NCBI GenBank assembly: GCA_964023205.1
Contig: OZ026845.1
Span: forward strand, 4,660,001 to 4,724,000
DNA: 64,000 nt
Reading direction: 5' to 3'
Origin: Lutraria lutraria
Lineage: Eukaryota; Mollusca; Bivalvia; Venerida; Mactridae
This document shows, piece by piece, positions 32,011 to 44,772 of the stretch (positions are counted from its first letter, which is position 1; each line of letters begins with the position of its first letter). Made by a program: the position numbers and the translations under genes. The notes under the pieces are model-generated. The model did not search any database, was not told the DNA's origin, and saw only the letters and a list, made by a program, of their open reading frames with translations.

Positions 32011-33544
32011 TTATTTGTCGCGATACTCTCGTCAAATAGTGAATAGATTATCTAAAGATATTGTGAGCAAGACAACGCCGCCGCGTTAGCACCTCAACTC
32101 TGACCGGTTCCGTGATACACCTGTATCACCTATAAGTGTCAGAAAAAAAATTAGAATACATGTAGTTGGGTCTCGCAGTGGGTTAGTGCAAGCAACCCGT
32201 GATGTGATAACACATTCTTTATGGGTCAATGCATGTCCCTTTCTGCGGCTGGTCTGATTTTGTGACCTGCATAGGATAGACGGCATATGATATAGACGTT
32301 CAGGGCATTAGTAATGAGATGTAAGGATCTTAACATCCAAAATTCAAAAGGTGGTCAAATATGTTTTTATTTTCTTCAATAAATGTTTAAAATATGTTAT
32401 TTATGGAAGAGGTTTACCATGTAATTTTCTAGAAATAAAGGCTTACATGGCAGAAAAAATATTATTATACTTCTAAACGGTAAACCCCGTGTATCATAGA
32501 TCATTACATGATCATAATTTTATTATTTAAAAAACAATTGCACAGGAAATAATGCATTTATAGTTGTATTTCACTAACATGTAATTGTATATAAATAATT
32601 ATACTTAAAAAGTACATGCATCAGATATTAGTGCATTGTATGACATGAAACGACTTTCTTATTTTTTCAATGCTTCGGAGACTTATTATTTACTATCTCT
32701 TTTGGCAAAAATTTAAAAAAATAGCGCTATAACATATATTATTTAAGTTACATAACTTGTATTAAAAATAGTCCCCCATGTCTAACATACATAATAAAAC
32801 CTTACCAGGCTTACTGTTGCACAATACATCTTAGGGTAAACAAATGTTCACATTTCTAGCATTCTTTAAAAGTAACTTCGTTGAAATAAAACACTTTTCA
32901 TCCTAGAATATATGTTCTGAGATATTCGAAACCACAACCCTCAGACAGCAATTCTAGCCTATTTGAATACTCTTCAATGTGGAGGAATGCTTTATAGGAT
33001 CCCCAGTGCCACGTGTATCCACTTTTAGAAATAACCAAAAACGAATTCAATATCAGTTTCAATAAACTTTTACAGATATACTTTGCTTTTTAATTGTGTG
33101 ACATTCAGCAAAACAGTTTTTGTGTTTTGTACTCTAGTATTTTTTGTGTGACAAATCATACGATATTGAACTTATCTTGACTAATTTTTGCCTTATATTA
33201 ATGTAGAAACATATCGTTAAGTACATGTTAATATAATTTCTGGGGTTTAGTTAAAATGAAAAGATTCGCTCTTCACTTTTTGTTTATGGCTGACCTTCTC
33301 TGTCTTAGCCCTTTACCGTTTCACAAAAGTGCTTTTAAGACTAATAAAAATGTCCTTTAATGTGATAATCCTTCAAACTGAATGAAAAGTAAGTCGGTAT
33401 GTGAGTTGGACGCAAGTCCTTTCAGCTTGGAATAAGAGTATACATATTAATAGCTTAACCAAGTTGTTTTACATATAAGAGTTCTTGCAATATGTCCTAC
33501 TGTATATAGATTTCCTTCAAACTTTGAACAAATGATGTTAGTTG
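32011..33544. other. Foldback interior, no gene recognised
   Basis: AT-rich sequence without a recognisable reading frame, transposase motif or repeat array. If the foldback element once encoded its own transposase, no trace is readable here. Confidence 0.5.
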
Positions 33545-33620
33545 ATAAACTGGTAGGATTAGAACCTTGTACCTTCCTTTCTAAAGGTGAATAGTCTACC
33601 ACCGAGCAGTCACTTCTCGT
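33545..33620 (-). repeat. tRNA-like SINE head relic
   Basis: On the minus strand an A-box-like TGCTCGGTGGTAGACTATTC is followed about 35 bp later by a B-box-like AGGTTCTAATCC. No acceptor stem pairs and no SINE body was recognised. It differs from the two tRNA-SINE families listed above. Confidence 0.4.
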
Positions 33621-34593
33621 TACTATACTCCTTGGCAATCACTCCCCGTTATAGCAATACACACATGCACACACCGGCGACGGCGTTATGTAATAAATGC
33701 AAAGATAAAAAAATCCCTTATTCAAATGAGCAAATGTAAAAAACTTAGAGGGGGTAAGCTAAACATGATCATGAACGGATAAACAATTATTTATTAAACA
33801 TATACGAGTGTGTAGGGATGTAGCGGGAACAATAACTCTGCATTATAGAGGTTGATATAGGAGTGCGACATTTAGCGTTGATATTGCGACATATAGCGTC
33901 AGTGCTATTTGTTGCGACATTTAGCGTTACAGATGCGACATATAGCGTCAAGAGGTTTTGCGACATTTAGCGTTGGTTGCGACATTTAGCGTCAGCCTTG
34001 CGACATATAATGTCAATTGCGACATTTAGCGTCGATGCGACATTTAACGTTGCTACAGCGTGTTATTGTTTGTCATAATACTTCAGTCTTATAAATTTAT
34101 ATTCATTGGAAAAAGCGAATCTTCCAGTTATACTGTCAAGTATTCATCTGACCGAGCTCCATATTTCATATTCGTGTTTTCTTCTTTTTGTCTTTGTCAC
34201 TGAATGCGTTGTGGTAGAAACGCAATAGCACTTATTTAACTTCTAATTAATCAGTGATTAATTCAATCCAAGAAATATGTTTTCCGTCATCAGGACAGCC
34301 TCGGAATAAAGGCGAGTATGCTATGTCGAGTATCATAGTTTACCTCATCAAGACAAAACATCACACTATTCTCCAGCTAAGTGTCATAGATGGCTTTATT
34401 TCTTACTTACATTGTAATTGAAATGTTTAATGCAGGACTACTTATCTTTCAATTTTGAAGTATTTGTTAAATGAAATACCGGTATTTAAAACTTATTTCG
34501 GATCAAGTTTTCAATAAATAGTCTCGATTTCAGCTGTAAGAATAGCATAGTAATTATTTCTTAATACCGTTGATTTTAGCCGAGCGCAGAACT

Positions 34594-37459
34594 TCAGCAC
34601 AACATTTCGTAGAAGGAATACTTTGCTAATGGTTTTAATGTTAAACCTTGATCCAGAAATGACTGTTTTGTGATAAATTTACAGTAGCAGTATCCACCAT
34701 CTGATGACGTGGAGCCGTAATTGTATTCAATAGATTTAAAGCCCGAACATGACGTCCTGCAATATTCTATGCAGGCATCTATGTTTAACTTGGGCGTATA
34801 GCATTTGTCGAAGCCAAACAAATCCATATCAATATATTCTCTGTAGACGTCATAGACCTTTGTGCAACCTAAAAGGATATTAGAATAAACTGATACATCA
34901 AAAACAATGAAATTAAAAAACAAATAAAGAAACAACCAAGTTAAATGTTTGTACGGTGCAAAATCGCATCCGGCAATTCAATACTAGAATGTGGCCTATG
35001 TAACATTTTTTATCAGGATGTGCGAAGTTTCAGATCAAACGAATTTGTTATTTTGACTTAACTGATCCCGAAACTAAAGTGATCATCTACTCCATCAAAA
35101 ATACAAGCCGTTGATGTTTCATGAATCTCATGAATCTGGTCATATGGTTCTACAGTTCACGAGGTACTCTATACGCTATAGATTTTCAACTGTAAAGTGA
35201 CCGTCTATGTCGAACCAATTAAGTCATCATTTCTCACCTGATCGGACATTTTTTGTATTGAGCTCCGAAATCGATATTTAATTAATGACAATTGCGTAAA
35301 CAAGTCAGTGTCCACGCTCGCGATTATAAAATTAGTCTGTGTGAATATGTTTATAATGTTTTGTTTATTTGCGACATGTTGCTAAAATAAATACATCGAA
35401 ACGTATAAATACCGTGTTCCGTATCTTATAACACGATTAAATGATTATTACAACACACCGACGATCGCTCCAAAATGTAATAAACACCGCGAATTTCTCT
35501 AATAATTTATACATCGAAGTTCATTTAGATCGAACAATTTTTCCTAAGTCCTTTGATATAAAGAGTTTCGGCTGCATTTTCAAGCGCACGACCATTCGGG
35601 CTACCAAATAGCAAGATGCACTAGACTGGACCAGTAAGCTATTGATTGTCGTTCGGACCTGCCTTAATGTCGAACCCTGTCGTCACGGTGTCCATATAAA
35701 TACTAAACTAATTCTCGTTGTAGCGCACCAGGCAGAGTCAAATTCTCAGTCAACTGAAACCGCTTTTATTGAAATATTGACACGTTTCTAGTAATTTATA
35801 GGTGATTGACATTGACGAGACGACAACGATATTAAACAGCTACTAGTATTCGGTGAATGTCACGTGATCATTGATACAATTAGCGAGTCCGATTAACAAC
35901 TTGAATAATACACAGTCTGTATGTACACATGAACACCACTTAAAAAGTAGTTTTGCTTCATCCTCAGTAATATAACACAATGCTTGATAGTGTACTAAAT
36001 TCAACGCCATGTTTGTTTACTATAGTAGGATTGGATTCGGTTCGTTTATTGACAGATCTGATACATCAAAAACAATGAAATTAAAAAACAAATAAAGAAA
36101 CAACTAATATAATTTTATAATGTCCCTCACCGCAGTACGTTCAAATCACACCGGAATAAGAAATGAATCACATTTGAGGAAGATGACCGGCTGGCTCACG
36201 GATGGTCGGTAGTTCTACCTAGTAGAAGCCTCGTCGTATAAACCCAGGAATATGGAATGATATCCAAAACAGACAGAGAAACAAACCTAATCAAAGTACT
36301 AAAAGTGCTCATGGAAACTAAACTTACACAGACTTGCTCGGCAACATGAAACGGGGACCACTTTAATAATTGCAGGGCGGATGTAGAAAAAAGTATTACT
36401 TTGGTCAGCATCAAAATTCTTGCACGCAAACCGAGTGGCGGCTATGGAAAGCTGCATCACACTCTAGAGGGATCATCGGGGTTGGTCTATTTTGTGAATG
36501 GCACAATTCGAATTGAGGAGCTGTATACTAGTATATGTTGAAACACGAACAAAGTCGAATACACCTCACATACACTTTACTCCATGTCAACGAATACCAG
36601 TTACTTTATAAACTCATGGTTAAGCAATGGTCATCTAATGTCCTAAAGATGGCCAACAGACAGACATACAAATAGACAGGCTGGATTTTATGGGTTATCT
36701 CAAAATGATCAAAAACATTTTTTATCCAATAATGACTGAATGGACCGAACAACTACACAATTATCATATGATTATGCATAATGAAGACAGATGGAAGGAC
36801 GGATGGATGGATAATTTCATTACTTCATCGCTATTGCATCAAACTAGAAAATAATAATGTGTTGTCAAGCGTTTGTATAAACAACAAATTTATCATAATT
36901 AAAAAATAAATGAATTTATATTGAATCAGATGATAGGGGATCTCTATCCGAGGAAAAGCAACAACTGCTCCGGTTACTGCGGGAGATTAATTCGGCGAAT
37001 GAGCTCCCCGGGAAGCTGTATACGAAAGCGTCTACGAATAGAACTTCTCGAGGAGCTATATTCGAAAGGATCCCTTTAGTGTGTAACAAAGCAGAACTAT
37101 CTTCAGTTTCCAAAGAGCAGAAAATTCGAAAAGAAATCTTAAAACAGAACTGATACATCGTAGCACTTACTTGTGACGTCCCAGATTACATAATCATTCC
37201 CGCTAGAATCCGTAAGAATGATATTTTCCGGCAAACGGGTGAGAACTTGACATACTGATGTATTCTTGCTATATGTTGCCATAGGATGCACAGCTTTTGA
37301 TGCGCTAACATCAGTCAAGTAGGTAGCACAATTCATCATTGACTTCGCAGTATAATTACCGGAAGTAGCGCTGGTACTCAACCCCTTTAAAACTGTATAT
37401 TTTGTGCTGCCGTCACCTTGCGTAAAATAAACTTGCAAAAGTAGAACAATTGCGATCAT
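34594..37459 (-). CDS. Two-exon secreted protein with PAN/apple-like cysteines (exons 37171-37459 and 34594-34868)
   Basis: Exon 1 starts at the ATG at 37459: MIAIVLLLQVYFTQG is a clear signal peptide. An in-frame ATG upstream (37561) would bury it, so I prefer 37459. Exon 1 ends at a strong donor, ACAA|GTAAGT. Exon 2 begins after CCTTTTAG at 34868 and stops with TGA at 34594. Lengths of 289 and 275 bp join in phase for about 187 residues. Exon 2 holds CYTPKLNIDACIEYCRTSC then SGFKSIEYNY and GGYCYCKF, a spacing like PAN/apple modules; exon 1 has two further cysteines (NCATYL, SVCQVL). It is probably an extracellular adhesion or lectin-like protein; that function is inference. The 2.3-kb intron contains a TIR element and a 46-bp direct repeat. 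Additional exons cannot be excluded. Confidence 0.6.
34891..34936. repeat. 46-bp direct repeat, unit 1
   Basis: Identical by eye to 36059-36104, 1122 bp away, both inside the intron. This unit begins about 22 bp upstream of the exon 2 acceptor and, on the minus strand, supplies a T-rich tract there. The flanks of the two units share no further similarity. Confidence 0.85.
36059..36104. repeat. 46-bp direct repeat, unit 2
   Basis: Second unit of the intronic pair. No copy of exon 2 follows it on the minus strand, so it does not mark a simple exon duplication. Confidence 0.85.
36455..37087. mobile_element. Uninterrupted copy of the TIR element, inside an intron
   Basis: It has TCACACTCTAGAGGGATC at the left, and GGATCCCTTTAGTGTGTA at the right. 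Both flanks of the Gypsy insertion at 20049-29507 align to it in order, with CCATGTCAACGAATACCAG at the point where the Gypsy sits in the other copy. TIR similarity reaches about 40 bp (shared GGGATCCTTTCG and ATAGCTCCTCG). It lies in the intron of the secreted-protein gene, ending ~80 bp from the donor. Confidence 0.78.
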
Positions 37460-39859
37460 TTTTATTGTACGTTTACCAAACACATTTACACCAACAACCA
37501 AATTCAGAAAATTATTTTTTTGATGCATCGCCATTTGTCTTAATCCTGTGTCAGTCCTCAAGTTTCGTATTAAGTAAATTCATAGCAATCTGGCAAAAGC
37601 GCCCGCTGTACAAGGCGTTCGCTGAAACGCTCAAAGCATACTGAACTCCCGTGTTTATCGACAACTAATAATTCCATCGATAATTGTATTGAATAGTGTC
37701 AGATAAATTTGTAAACCCGATATTTAAGTACAATACAACCTCTGTAGAGCAACACCCTGAGGGAGCTGCAATTGTTAAAAAGGACAGTTCTACTACAGTT
37801 AGCTACTTATTGTAAAAACATTTGAGTGAAGAAACAGTATGATACATAACTGTATATTAAATTTATTGTATCACTCATACTCAAAAATACATGTATTTAG
37901 TTATATTAAGAATAACTAATGACCTTTGATGAATCAGTTAATGATAAGTAAAGAGTTTTATACATTTGTATTTATATGTTGTACATAAAATTGTTGACAA
38001 TGTACATTGTATACGTCGTAATATAGTTCTGTTCTGTTCTAAGCCGGAGTTATCTCTAAACTGAATACATCAGCTGGTCCTGATTTCAAATAATGTATTT
38101 AATACTTAAAAAAATTGTTATCTGGAACCTTTCTATCCCGAACATTTCTCAGATCCGAATACCTCTCTAACCCGGACACCTCTCTTATCTGAACAGTCCG
38201 AACTAGTTAGGTTTAGAAGGGTTCCACTGTATTGTAGTAATAGAAAAGGGACGTACTCAGTTTCCATTAAATAAATCCATTTATCGCCAACAGGTCACGT
38301 GAATTATTTAGACGATGTTAATTGAAATCATTTCTAAATACAGTGCGCATTTGTTTGCATTATCATAAAAAAGCCCTGGAGGTTCTGGTGTTGTTCGATA
38401 CTACAAAGTAGTCATTAAGTTGAATTTCGTTGTAGGGCGAGGTGTTGGACTGAGTTTTGGAAACCGAACTATATTTATCATCGCATCGTTAATAAGTTCC
38501 ATGATGACTTTTATATGTTTGCAATAGAAGCTAGGAACCAGCTTAAATTAGCATATACAGCACCAGGATTATGACGTCATCCTTCTTTGAAATGTGTGTA
38601 CTGATAGTAAATATTGTAGTAATCCGAGGTAGAGAATTGTTCAGATTTTTAACGTCTGTTTTGTATTGCTCTTTTACGATTTTGCATAGCCATCTGATTT
38701 GACTTGAATGAACGTTATATTTGAATTTGTATTTATGCTATTGAATTGAAAAATTGGAACTATGTTAGTAGGCGGAAGGTTAATGGAAGTTCGACAGTAA
38801 GCGAAAAAATTAAAACCGACCGACTGTTGAGAAATGGTCTTAACCGAACAATGAAAAATCGTTGGCCAGTCACCAAAAAGAAACTTTGTCTAATCAAGTG
38901 AAACGTGCAGATAATGCTCGGCAAACTTTGCTTAAATTATTTAGATGTGGGCAAATTATGCTTCGTCTCCTCTCATAATAAACACGAAAATGGTTTCTAG
39001 ACTAAGAAACACACAATTCTCACTTCTGTCTTTCATATTTTTCATTAAAGAGTTTTTGTGTACCTATAATTGTCTTAAATTAACATTAATATCAGCGTCA
39101 GCGACTAAAAACTAGTTCTGAGAAAAATCTCAAATATTTTTCTCAAGGGTTTCACGTCGCACCAACATCCAGACATAGTTCCCGGCTTTAACGATAACCC
39201 CTCACGTGTAAAGAATTAAAAAGCGAGTATCCTGTCATTAAATATTTATATATTGCCTTTATATCCCCTTTCAAACATTTTGATATCCATTGTAAATATT
39301 TATTTTGAAAATCTGATGGTTTATCAAAGCTGGGCATTACATAATGAATAAAACCCACTTACATTAACCAGTCAATACCATTAGTTGCATGTTTGCTTAG
39401 TAATTCAACAGATGATTTGACGATTGGTGAAACTTGAGGCGAATTTATATCTAAGGTCAATCAGTGACTTATGCGTTGTATGTATAATGCAGAGTCCCTT
39501 GTTCATTGCGGAATGAGATTAAGTGATATGTCATTTCTTTTGTTCTCTTGTAAATTTCGTACAATAAAGCGCAATTGAACCAATTAATCAATTTTGACTA
39601 CGAATCCTATGGTTGTTTTTGAAATGTTTCTCGAGCGTGAATTGGTTTAACAATAAAAGCTTTGCAAGCGTTATGGCTTCTTGTTCGACAATTTCCCAAG
39701 GACTGTTAAAAACATCATGTAAGCTATAGTTGGCCCATGTAGTTAATGAGTAATTTATAAGTTAAGTTTAAAATAGCCTTGAGCAGTGAATAACTTTGTA
39801 TGGTAAAAGTCAGATGTGATGTCTAGATAGCAAAACAGTTAATATAGCATGCTCTGATG
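37460..39859. other. Upstream and intergenic region, with a Tigger-like relic
   Basis: No second exon or promoter element could be recognised. 38115-38233 reads as a decayed Tigger-like end: repeated CTCTCTAACCCGGACACCT-type phrases and a terminus GGGTTCCACTGTA. Another weak terminus, TACAACCTCTGTAGAGC, lies near 37731. The rest is AT-rich. Confidence 0.45.
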
Positions 39860-40635
39860 ATAAGAACAAACTTACACTTAATCTTACACAATTGATTTAA
39901 GTATAGTTTGGAGCGCATATTCAGAGTCAGTATTCTTCGTAAATAAAAAAACCTAACAGGAGCGGTAGCCGGACACCAAAATATATATTCTAACCATCTT
40001 AGTATTCCACATGTGCGATGTATACTACGTGTATGTTTTTCTTCGAACCTAAATAATTAGAATTCGGTTTATATTCTATCAAGATTAGTAAGCTTTTTAA
40101 TCCTTGTCACTGATTGTGTAAGAAAGTGGTAAGAGCCTAATTTATGCATAAAGCAAACCAAACATTTGAAATATCCCGCATGTATCCAAGTAGACCTATA
40201 GTTCTATACGCCGTCGTTTGAACAAATCATTTTACAAGCACTATTATTCGTATAATATGAGTACAAGCGTCATCTCACTGACGAGCATTGACGTGGAACT
40301 TCAAGGATTTTCAACTTCCGGTTCAATGTCTAAAATCTAACGTTATCGATTTATTATCGATCAAAATAATCATACTCACTAGGGCTACAGTTCTATTTCG
40401 TTTTCTATAAAAAGGTTCAAATATAGACATCCGGTTCGTATGATGATTTTGATCGAGTATAACATAACAGACTATTACTATAAAATGCACGCTCATATTT
40501 CAAATAATACGCTTACATGTTGATGCAATGAAATGATTTACAATACATAAAGCGCTCAATGTGAAATATTTGTACAAACTAACGAACGAGCCCTGTATAA
40601 TCCTACTTAAACGTATTTTCTCCCATATTTAATCC

Positions 40636-40683
40636 TAGTCTGTTTCCCGGACGAGCTCTGTAAGGGGAGGGAACTCCAGACTA
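40636..40683. mobile_element. 48-bp Mutator-like MITE, copy B
   Basis: Orthologue of 776-823 with cleaner termini (TAGTCTG and CCAGACTA). The 9-bp duplication ATTTAATCC is perfect (40627-40635 and 40684-40692). Confidence 0.72.
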
Positions 40684-42705
40684 ATTTAATCCATGCTAAG
40701 TCCTAGCTTGTTTGTTTCTGGTTCCATGATCTTTCGAAATAAAGAAGGTCAGTCGTGTCTATTTTGTCTGACTCTTGAAAGCTTGTGGGATGGTAAAAAA
40801 GTCAGAAAGTGGATGGACCATACCTAGGGCTAATAAAGAGTCTAAGGTCGCACGATAGAATAGTGCAGGTCGGGTAACCAGAAATAAATATTTTTCACTG
40901 CTAAGGACACGACTAGAGTCTTTGACCTGAGATAAATAATCAAACTTGTGGAAATGTGATAGTAGATTTATTCAAAAAACGGCATCATAACAAAGTAATG
41001 TTTATAAATAATACAACATGATTAATACAGTCAAACCTGTTAGCGGCCATCTTTGAATAATGATTTTTAGAACAAAACGACCTCTGAGTAAAGGTCATCT
41101 GTCAATAAAGGCCACATGATGTCTTTTCCAAGAGTGAACTATGCTCACAGATCTGACTGTTTATCTATATAAGCAACAGTTTTAACTACATTGTAAAATA
41201 ACGTGTCTTTGATAATCAGCAGCGAATACAACCCAAAATTGAAGAGAATAAATATTTCCATTAAGTACCGTACAACAGGTTTTTATTCAAAATCTCATTT
41301 TATTGACAAATATGTCCACCAAGAAGCCATTGTGCACATCCAATGAGCTGTTTATTTCATATTTGTCTACACTCTCAAGCAACTTATACAAATTCTATCA
41401 TGTACAATCTGATTTGACAGAAATGTTAGTTTCAGAAAGCTAACCACAACAACAAACAAGTATACCGTAACTTTGGATTAGAACAACTTGATTTAGATAC
41501 AGTATGTGATAAATTATCTAAGTGGTTTTTGAGATAAAGAAAAAAGTCAACAATAATGATTCGAAAATAACTAAACTTTAACAATCGGACAAAATATATT
41601 GTATACGTATAAAACGGTGTACGGCGACATCTAATGTGTGTGTCGTAAGTGTTTGTCTTAAAACTTCGTAGCTAAGACATGATGATAAACTGGTCCTTCA
41701 AGCTTAAAGGTTAAATTGAGCGTACAGTCAAACCTTCGAAAAAAGGTCACCCAGGGTAAAGGCACTGTGATGCCTTAATGTCAGGAATGGTGAACTTTAT
41801 TCAAAGGTTATTTTGTTCTAAATAATGAAAGACATTTTTTTAAATGGCATTTATTCACATGTTTCTAAGATAAAATACAATCACTGTTATATTATATACA
41901 ACCTATTGTCAATTCAATAGAGTCATGGTGATCCTGTATGTGCTAGCAACCTGAGCATAAAGTATAAAATATGGTACAGTGTTCACAAATGGCAGGACTG
42001 GTTAACTAATTGATACAAGCAGTGACAACACTGACCTATCATCACCTTAGTGTGATCTATCCACGGACAAAAAAGTAACTTATAGACTAGTGGGAACAAG
42101 TAGAAGTCTAGGTGATATTACGTAAACATGGAGATTTTTGGAATAAACGTAAAATTTGGGCGATAATTCTCAGGCGTTATTTTAAAAGGATATGAGAACA
42201 GACAGTTTTTATGAAGGAGATGCCAACAGACAATAATAATAATGAAGCTGCTAACAGGCAATACTTATAAAAGAGATGCCAACAGACAGTTATTATAAAG
42301 GACATGTCTTACTGAAGGAGACAGACTGGGGAGCTATGAATGACCGTCCGACCACATACACGCATCATTATGGGGTTTTCCATCTCTCGATACCGAGGGA
42401 CGAAAGAAAGTAGACGCAGTGCGTCGAATGATTATGGCCTGTAAAGGCCATACATAATCCATTTTAACAAATTAACCACCTTTTAATACGACGGCGATAA
42501 CATGCGATAAATGGACAAAATGTGAGTAACAATGGACTTCGAGCGTATTTACATGTCCAGTAATTTCACTGTAACTCCAAATCAATCCAAATTTCCAATG
42601 GCGCTTCGCAATATAATATACAATACGTTATTGAAGTTTGGTAATATTTGAAACGTCAATTACTATGACTTACGATAAGGGTCATAAATGCACGACCCTG
42701 CATGA

Positions 42706-42806
42706 TGCTAAAAGTTTTCAGCATCATGCTGAAAGTTTTTAGCATCATGCTGAAACTTTCAACATCATGCTGAAAACTTTCAGCATCATGCTGAAAACTT
42801 CTGAAT
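42706..42806. repeat. Quasi-palindromic 21-bp minisatellite (longer tract)
   Basis: Units AGCATCATGCTGAAAACTTTC repeat about five times with variants. Both halves of the unit (AGCATCATGCT and GAAAACTTTC) are near-palindromes. Copy A has a shorter tract at 3527-3582. Confidence 0.8.
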
Positions 42807-43293
42807 AAGAAGGCAAATTTATTGAATGTAATAGAAAGCTACATGACTTTGACCTTAAATATTAGCAATATTGTTTTATTCCACATAAAACATTACCGTA
42901 TGAATAGCATCAAAGTTGAAAACGAGAACTAGTCTGGACAAATTTTACTCAACAATGACCTTTAAGGTCCCACAACTCTTCCAGAAATAATCCGAGCATA
43001 AAATCCTGTGTGTTGACTTAATGTATAAGAAATCAAGGACATACAAGTACAAATGTTGCTGCGGAGACAGCAATTGGGAAGCACCGCGCAAAGCAATGCG
43101 TGTTAGTCTTTGAAATGAGTAAAAACTGGCCATTTACTATTTGGGTGTTTGACCTTAAATCAAATGTTTTAAGATCATGTTGTACTGTATAATCATTTGG
43201 TATGCACTGTCCATGACTGACCAGTAAATATGTATACCTTTGAAATATGTTGAATAAAAAGATTCAGTATGCGGGAATAATTGGTGTCAGTAA

Positions 43294-43881
43294 GAGCTAG
43301 TTCGATAAACAACTATAGTACAACCTTAATAGCTCTCCGGAAGTTAAACTGCGCATGTCCTTAATCGAACTGAGTCTAGTCGCACTAAAGTAAAACAAAA
43401 CAGAAGCGAGTGTTTACGACCCAGACACTTTTCGACCCCAAGCCAAATATCAAGACTTTTTGATCCCAGGATGTAAAATACCATGTATTCGTGTTCATTC
43501 AAATGAATGATGTTTGAATAATATTCCAGTGACTAGTGGCAATGTTTACGTTGAATCGCGAGTTCATATGATAAATTCTTCCTAACTAGGTAGCATTCAA
43601 TTATGTTGGTCAAAACATGCTTACATAACCCTAAATCTAACGATCTTTTGCACTTTTATAGCATTATGATATTAATTAAAGAAATACGATGTATTCAATT
43701 GAAATACGTCATTAATAACTTATAAATTTCCTATAGCCGCCATCTTGGAACGAGATAAACTAGCGTATTACCGTTGGTTGAACGAGAGTAGCTAGACTAA
43801 CCAGACTAGAGCACGACTAGGGTTGGTTCATTTTATGTTTAGTTGAACTATTGTAACTATAGTTATTAATCGAACTCGCTC
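43294..43881. mobile_element. PIF/Harbinger-like MITE
   Basis: 588 bp with termini GAGCTAGTTCGAT and ATCGAACTCGCTC, extending as imperfect arms through AACTATAGT. The 3-bp target duplication TAA flanks it (43291-43293 and 43882-43884). Copy A gives the empty site CAGTAAGTTATATG near 3735. TWA target duplications are typical of PIF/Harbinger. No transposase. Confidence 0.82.
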
Positions 43882-43889
43882 TAAGTTAT

Positions 43890-44228
43890 ATGTGTCGTAA
43901 GAATAACACATCATTTTATTTACAAACGATGTCGTAAGAATAACACGTCGTTTTATTTACAAACGGTGTCGTGAAAATAACACGTCGTTTTATTTGCAAG
44001 CGGTGTCGTAAGAATAACACGTCATTTTATTTGCAAACGGTGTCGTGAGAATAACACGTCGTTTTTTTACATGTGGTGTCGTAAGAATAACACGTCGTTT
44101 TATCTACAAGCGGTGTCGTGAGAACAACACGTCGTTTTATTTGCAAGTGGTGCCGTGAGAACAACACGTCGTTTTATTTACAAGCGGTGTCGTGAGAATA
44201 ACACGTCGTTTTATTTACAAGCGGTGTT
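43890..44228 (+). repeat. 37-bp satellite, copy B (about nine units)
   Basis: Same unit as 6521-7160 and starting from the same flank (AAGTTATATGTGTCGT). The tract is shorter and has no LINE. Its right edge joins sequence not found in copy A, then the distal block at 44284. Confidence 0.9.
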
Positions 44229-44714
44229 TGTAAAAAAAATTGCACATGAAATAAGTTTTTGTAGAATTGTTTTTTGTGTTGGTTTACATTTTGGACCCAT
44301 TCATTTAACAAAATGACCTTTAGCAACAAATGAACATTGCTTTTAACATTTTTTTTCATCTAAAATAAACGCATGTGCATAAAACAGACTCCCGTTTTCA
44401 CAGAAGCAAAAATTGCACATTTGTTCAAACAACTATAACCAGTGCCCATGTGTGGGGGCATTCTATAAGACTTAGATAAAAAATATCTTCAAAGATATAT
44501 AAACAAGATGTGAAAATATAAAACACTTTCACCAGATAGATTTTCGGCTATATGACAGTTTGAATGTCATACATGATCAGGTTTTCTAAATTGCTTTAAA
44601 CTAGCTTGTATGTGTACTCTTTTTTTTAAACACAAGCATGCTTCCGCTTTGATATCTTAGCTAATTAATTGAGAAAAAATATTCTATCAAGAAAAAAATA
44701 CTAAAAAAGTAATA

Positions 44715-44772
44715 GGCTCCGACCAGGACCTCTTATTTCATAAGCGAGCATCTTACCACTGCACCCACTGGC
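44715..44772 (-). repeat. Truncated tRNA-like relic, copy B
   Basis: Counterpart of 11909-11981 with a ~14-bp deletion through the B box. It keeps the A-box side. Confidence 0.4.

Larger units (their letters stand above)
30965..34057. mobile_element. Foldback transposon with satellite-like terminal inverted repeats
   Basis: Both ends are arrays of short units such as ACGCTAAATGTCGCA and GACGCTATATGTCGCA, in inverted orientation (30965-31060 and 33860-34057). The inverted homology continues inward past the arrays, through GTGTAGGGATGTAGCGGGAA to the CGCCGTCGCCGG segment (about 31230 and 33680). Outer ends are TGTAGCAACG and CGTTGCTACA. A 5-bp direct repeat GCGTG flanks it (30960-30964 and 34058-34062). 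Interior: a SINE, a minisatellite and a tRNA-like relic; no transposase. In copy A the left array has lost several units; copy B's left end (63803-64000) keeps the full array. Confidence 0.82.
39860..43293. repeat. Segmental duplication, copy B proximal block
   Basis: Matches 1-3740. It lacks the second Mutator-like MITE and about 630 bp matching 2056-2690. It has an extra ~57 bp near 40847-40904 flanked by CTAAGG, and an extra ~400 bp near 42760-43140. No gene recognised; the frame at 42945-43133 has no motif. Confidence 0.9.
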
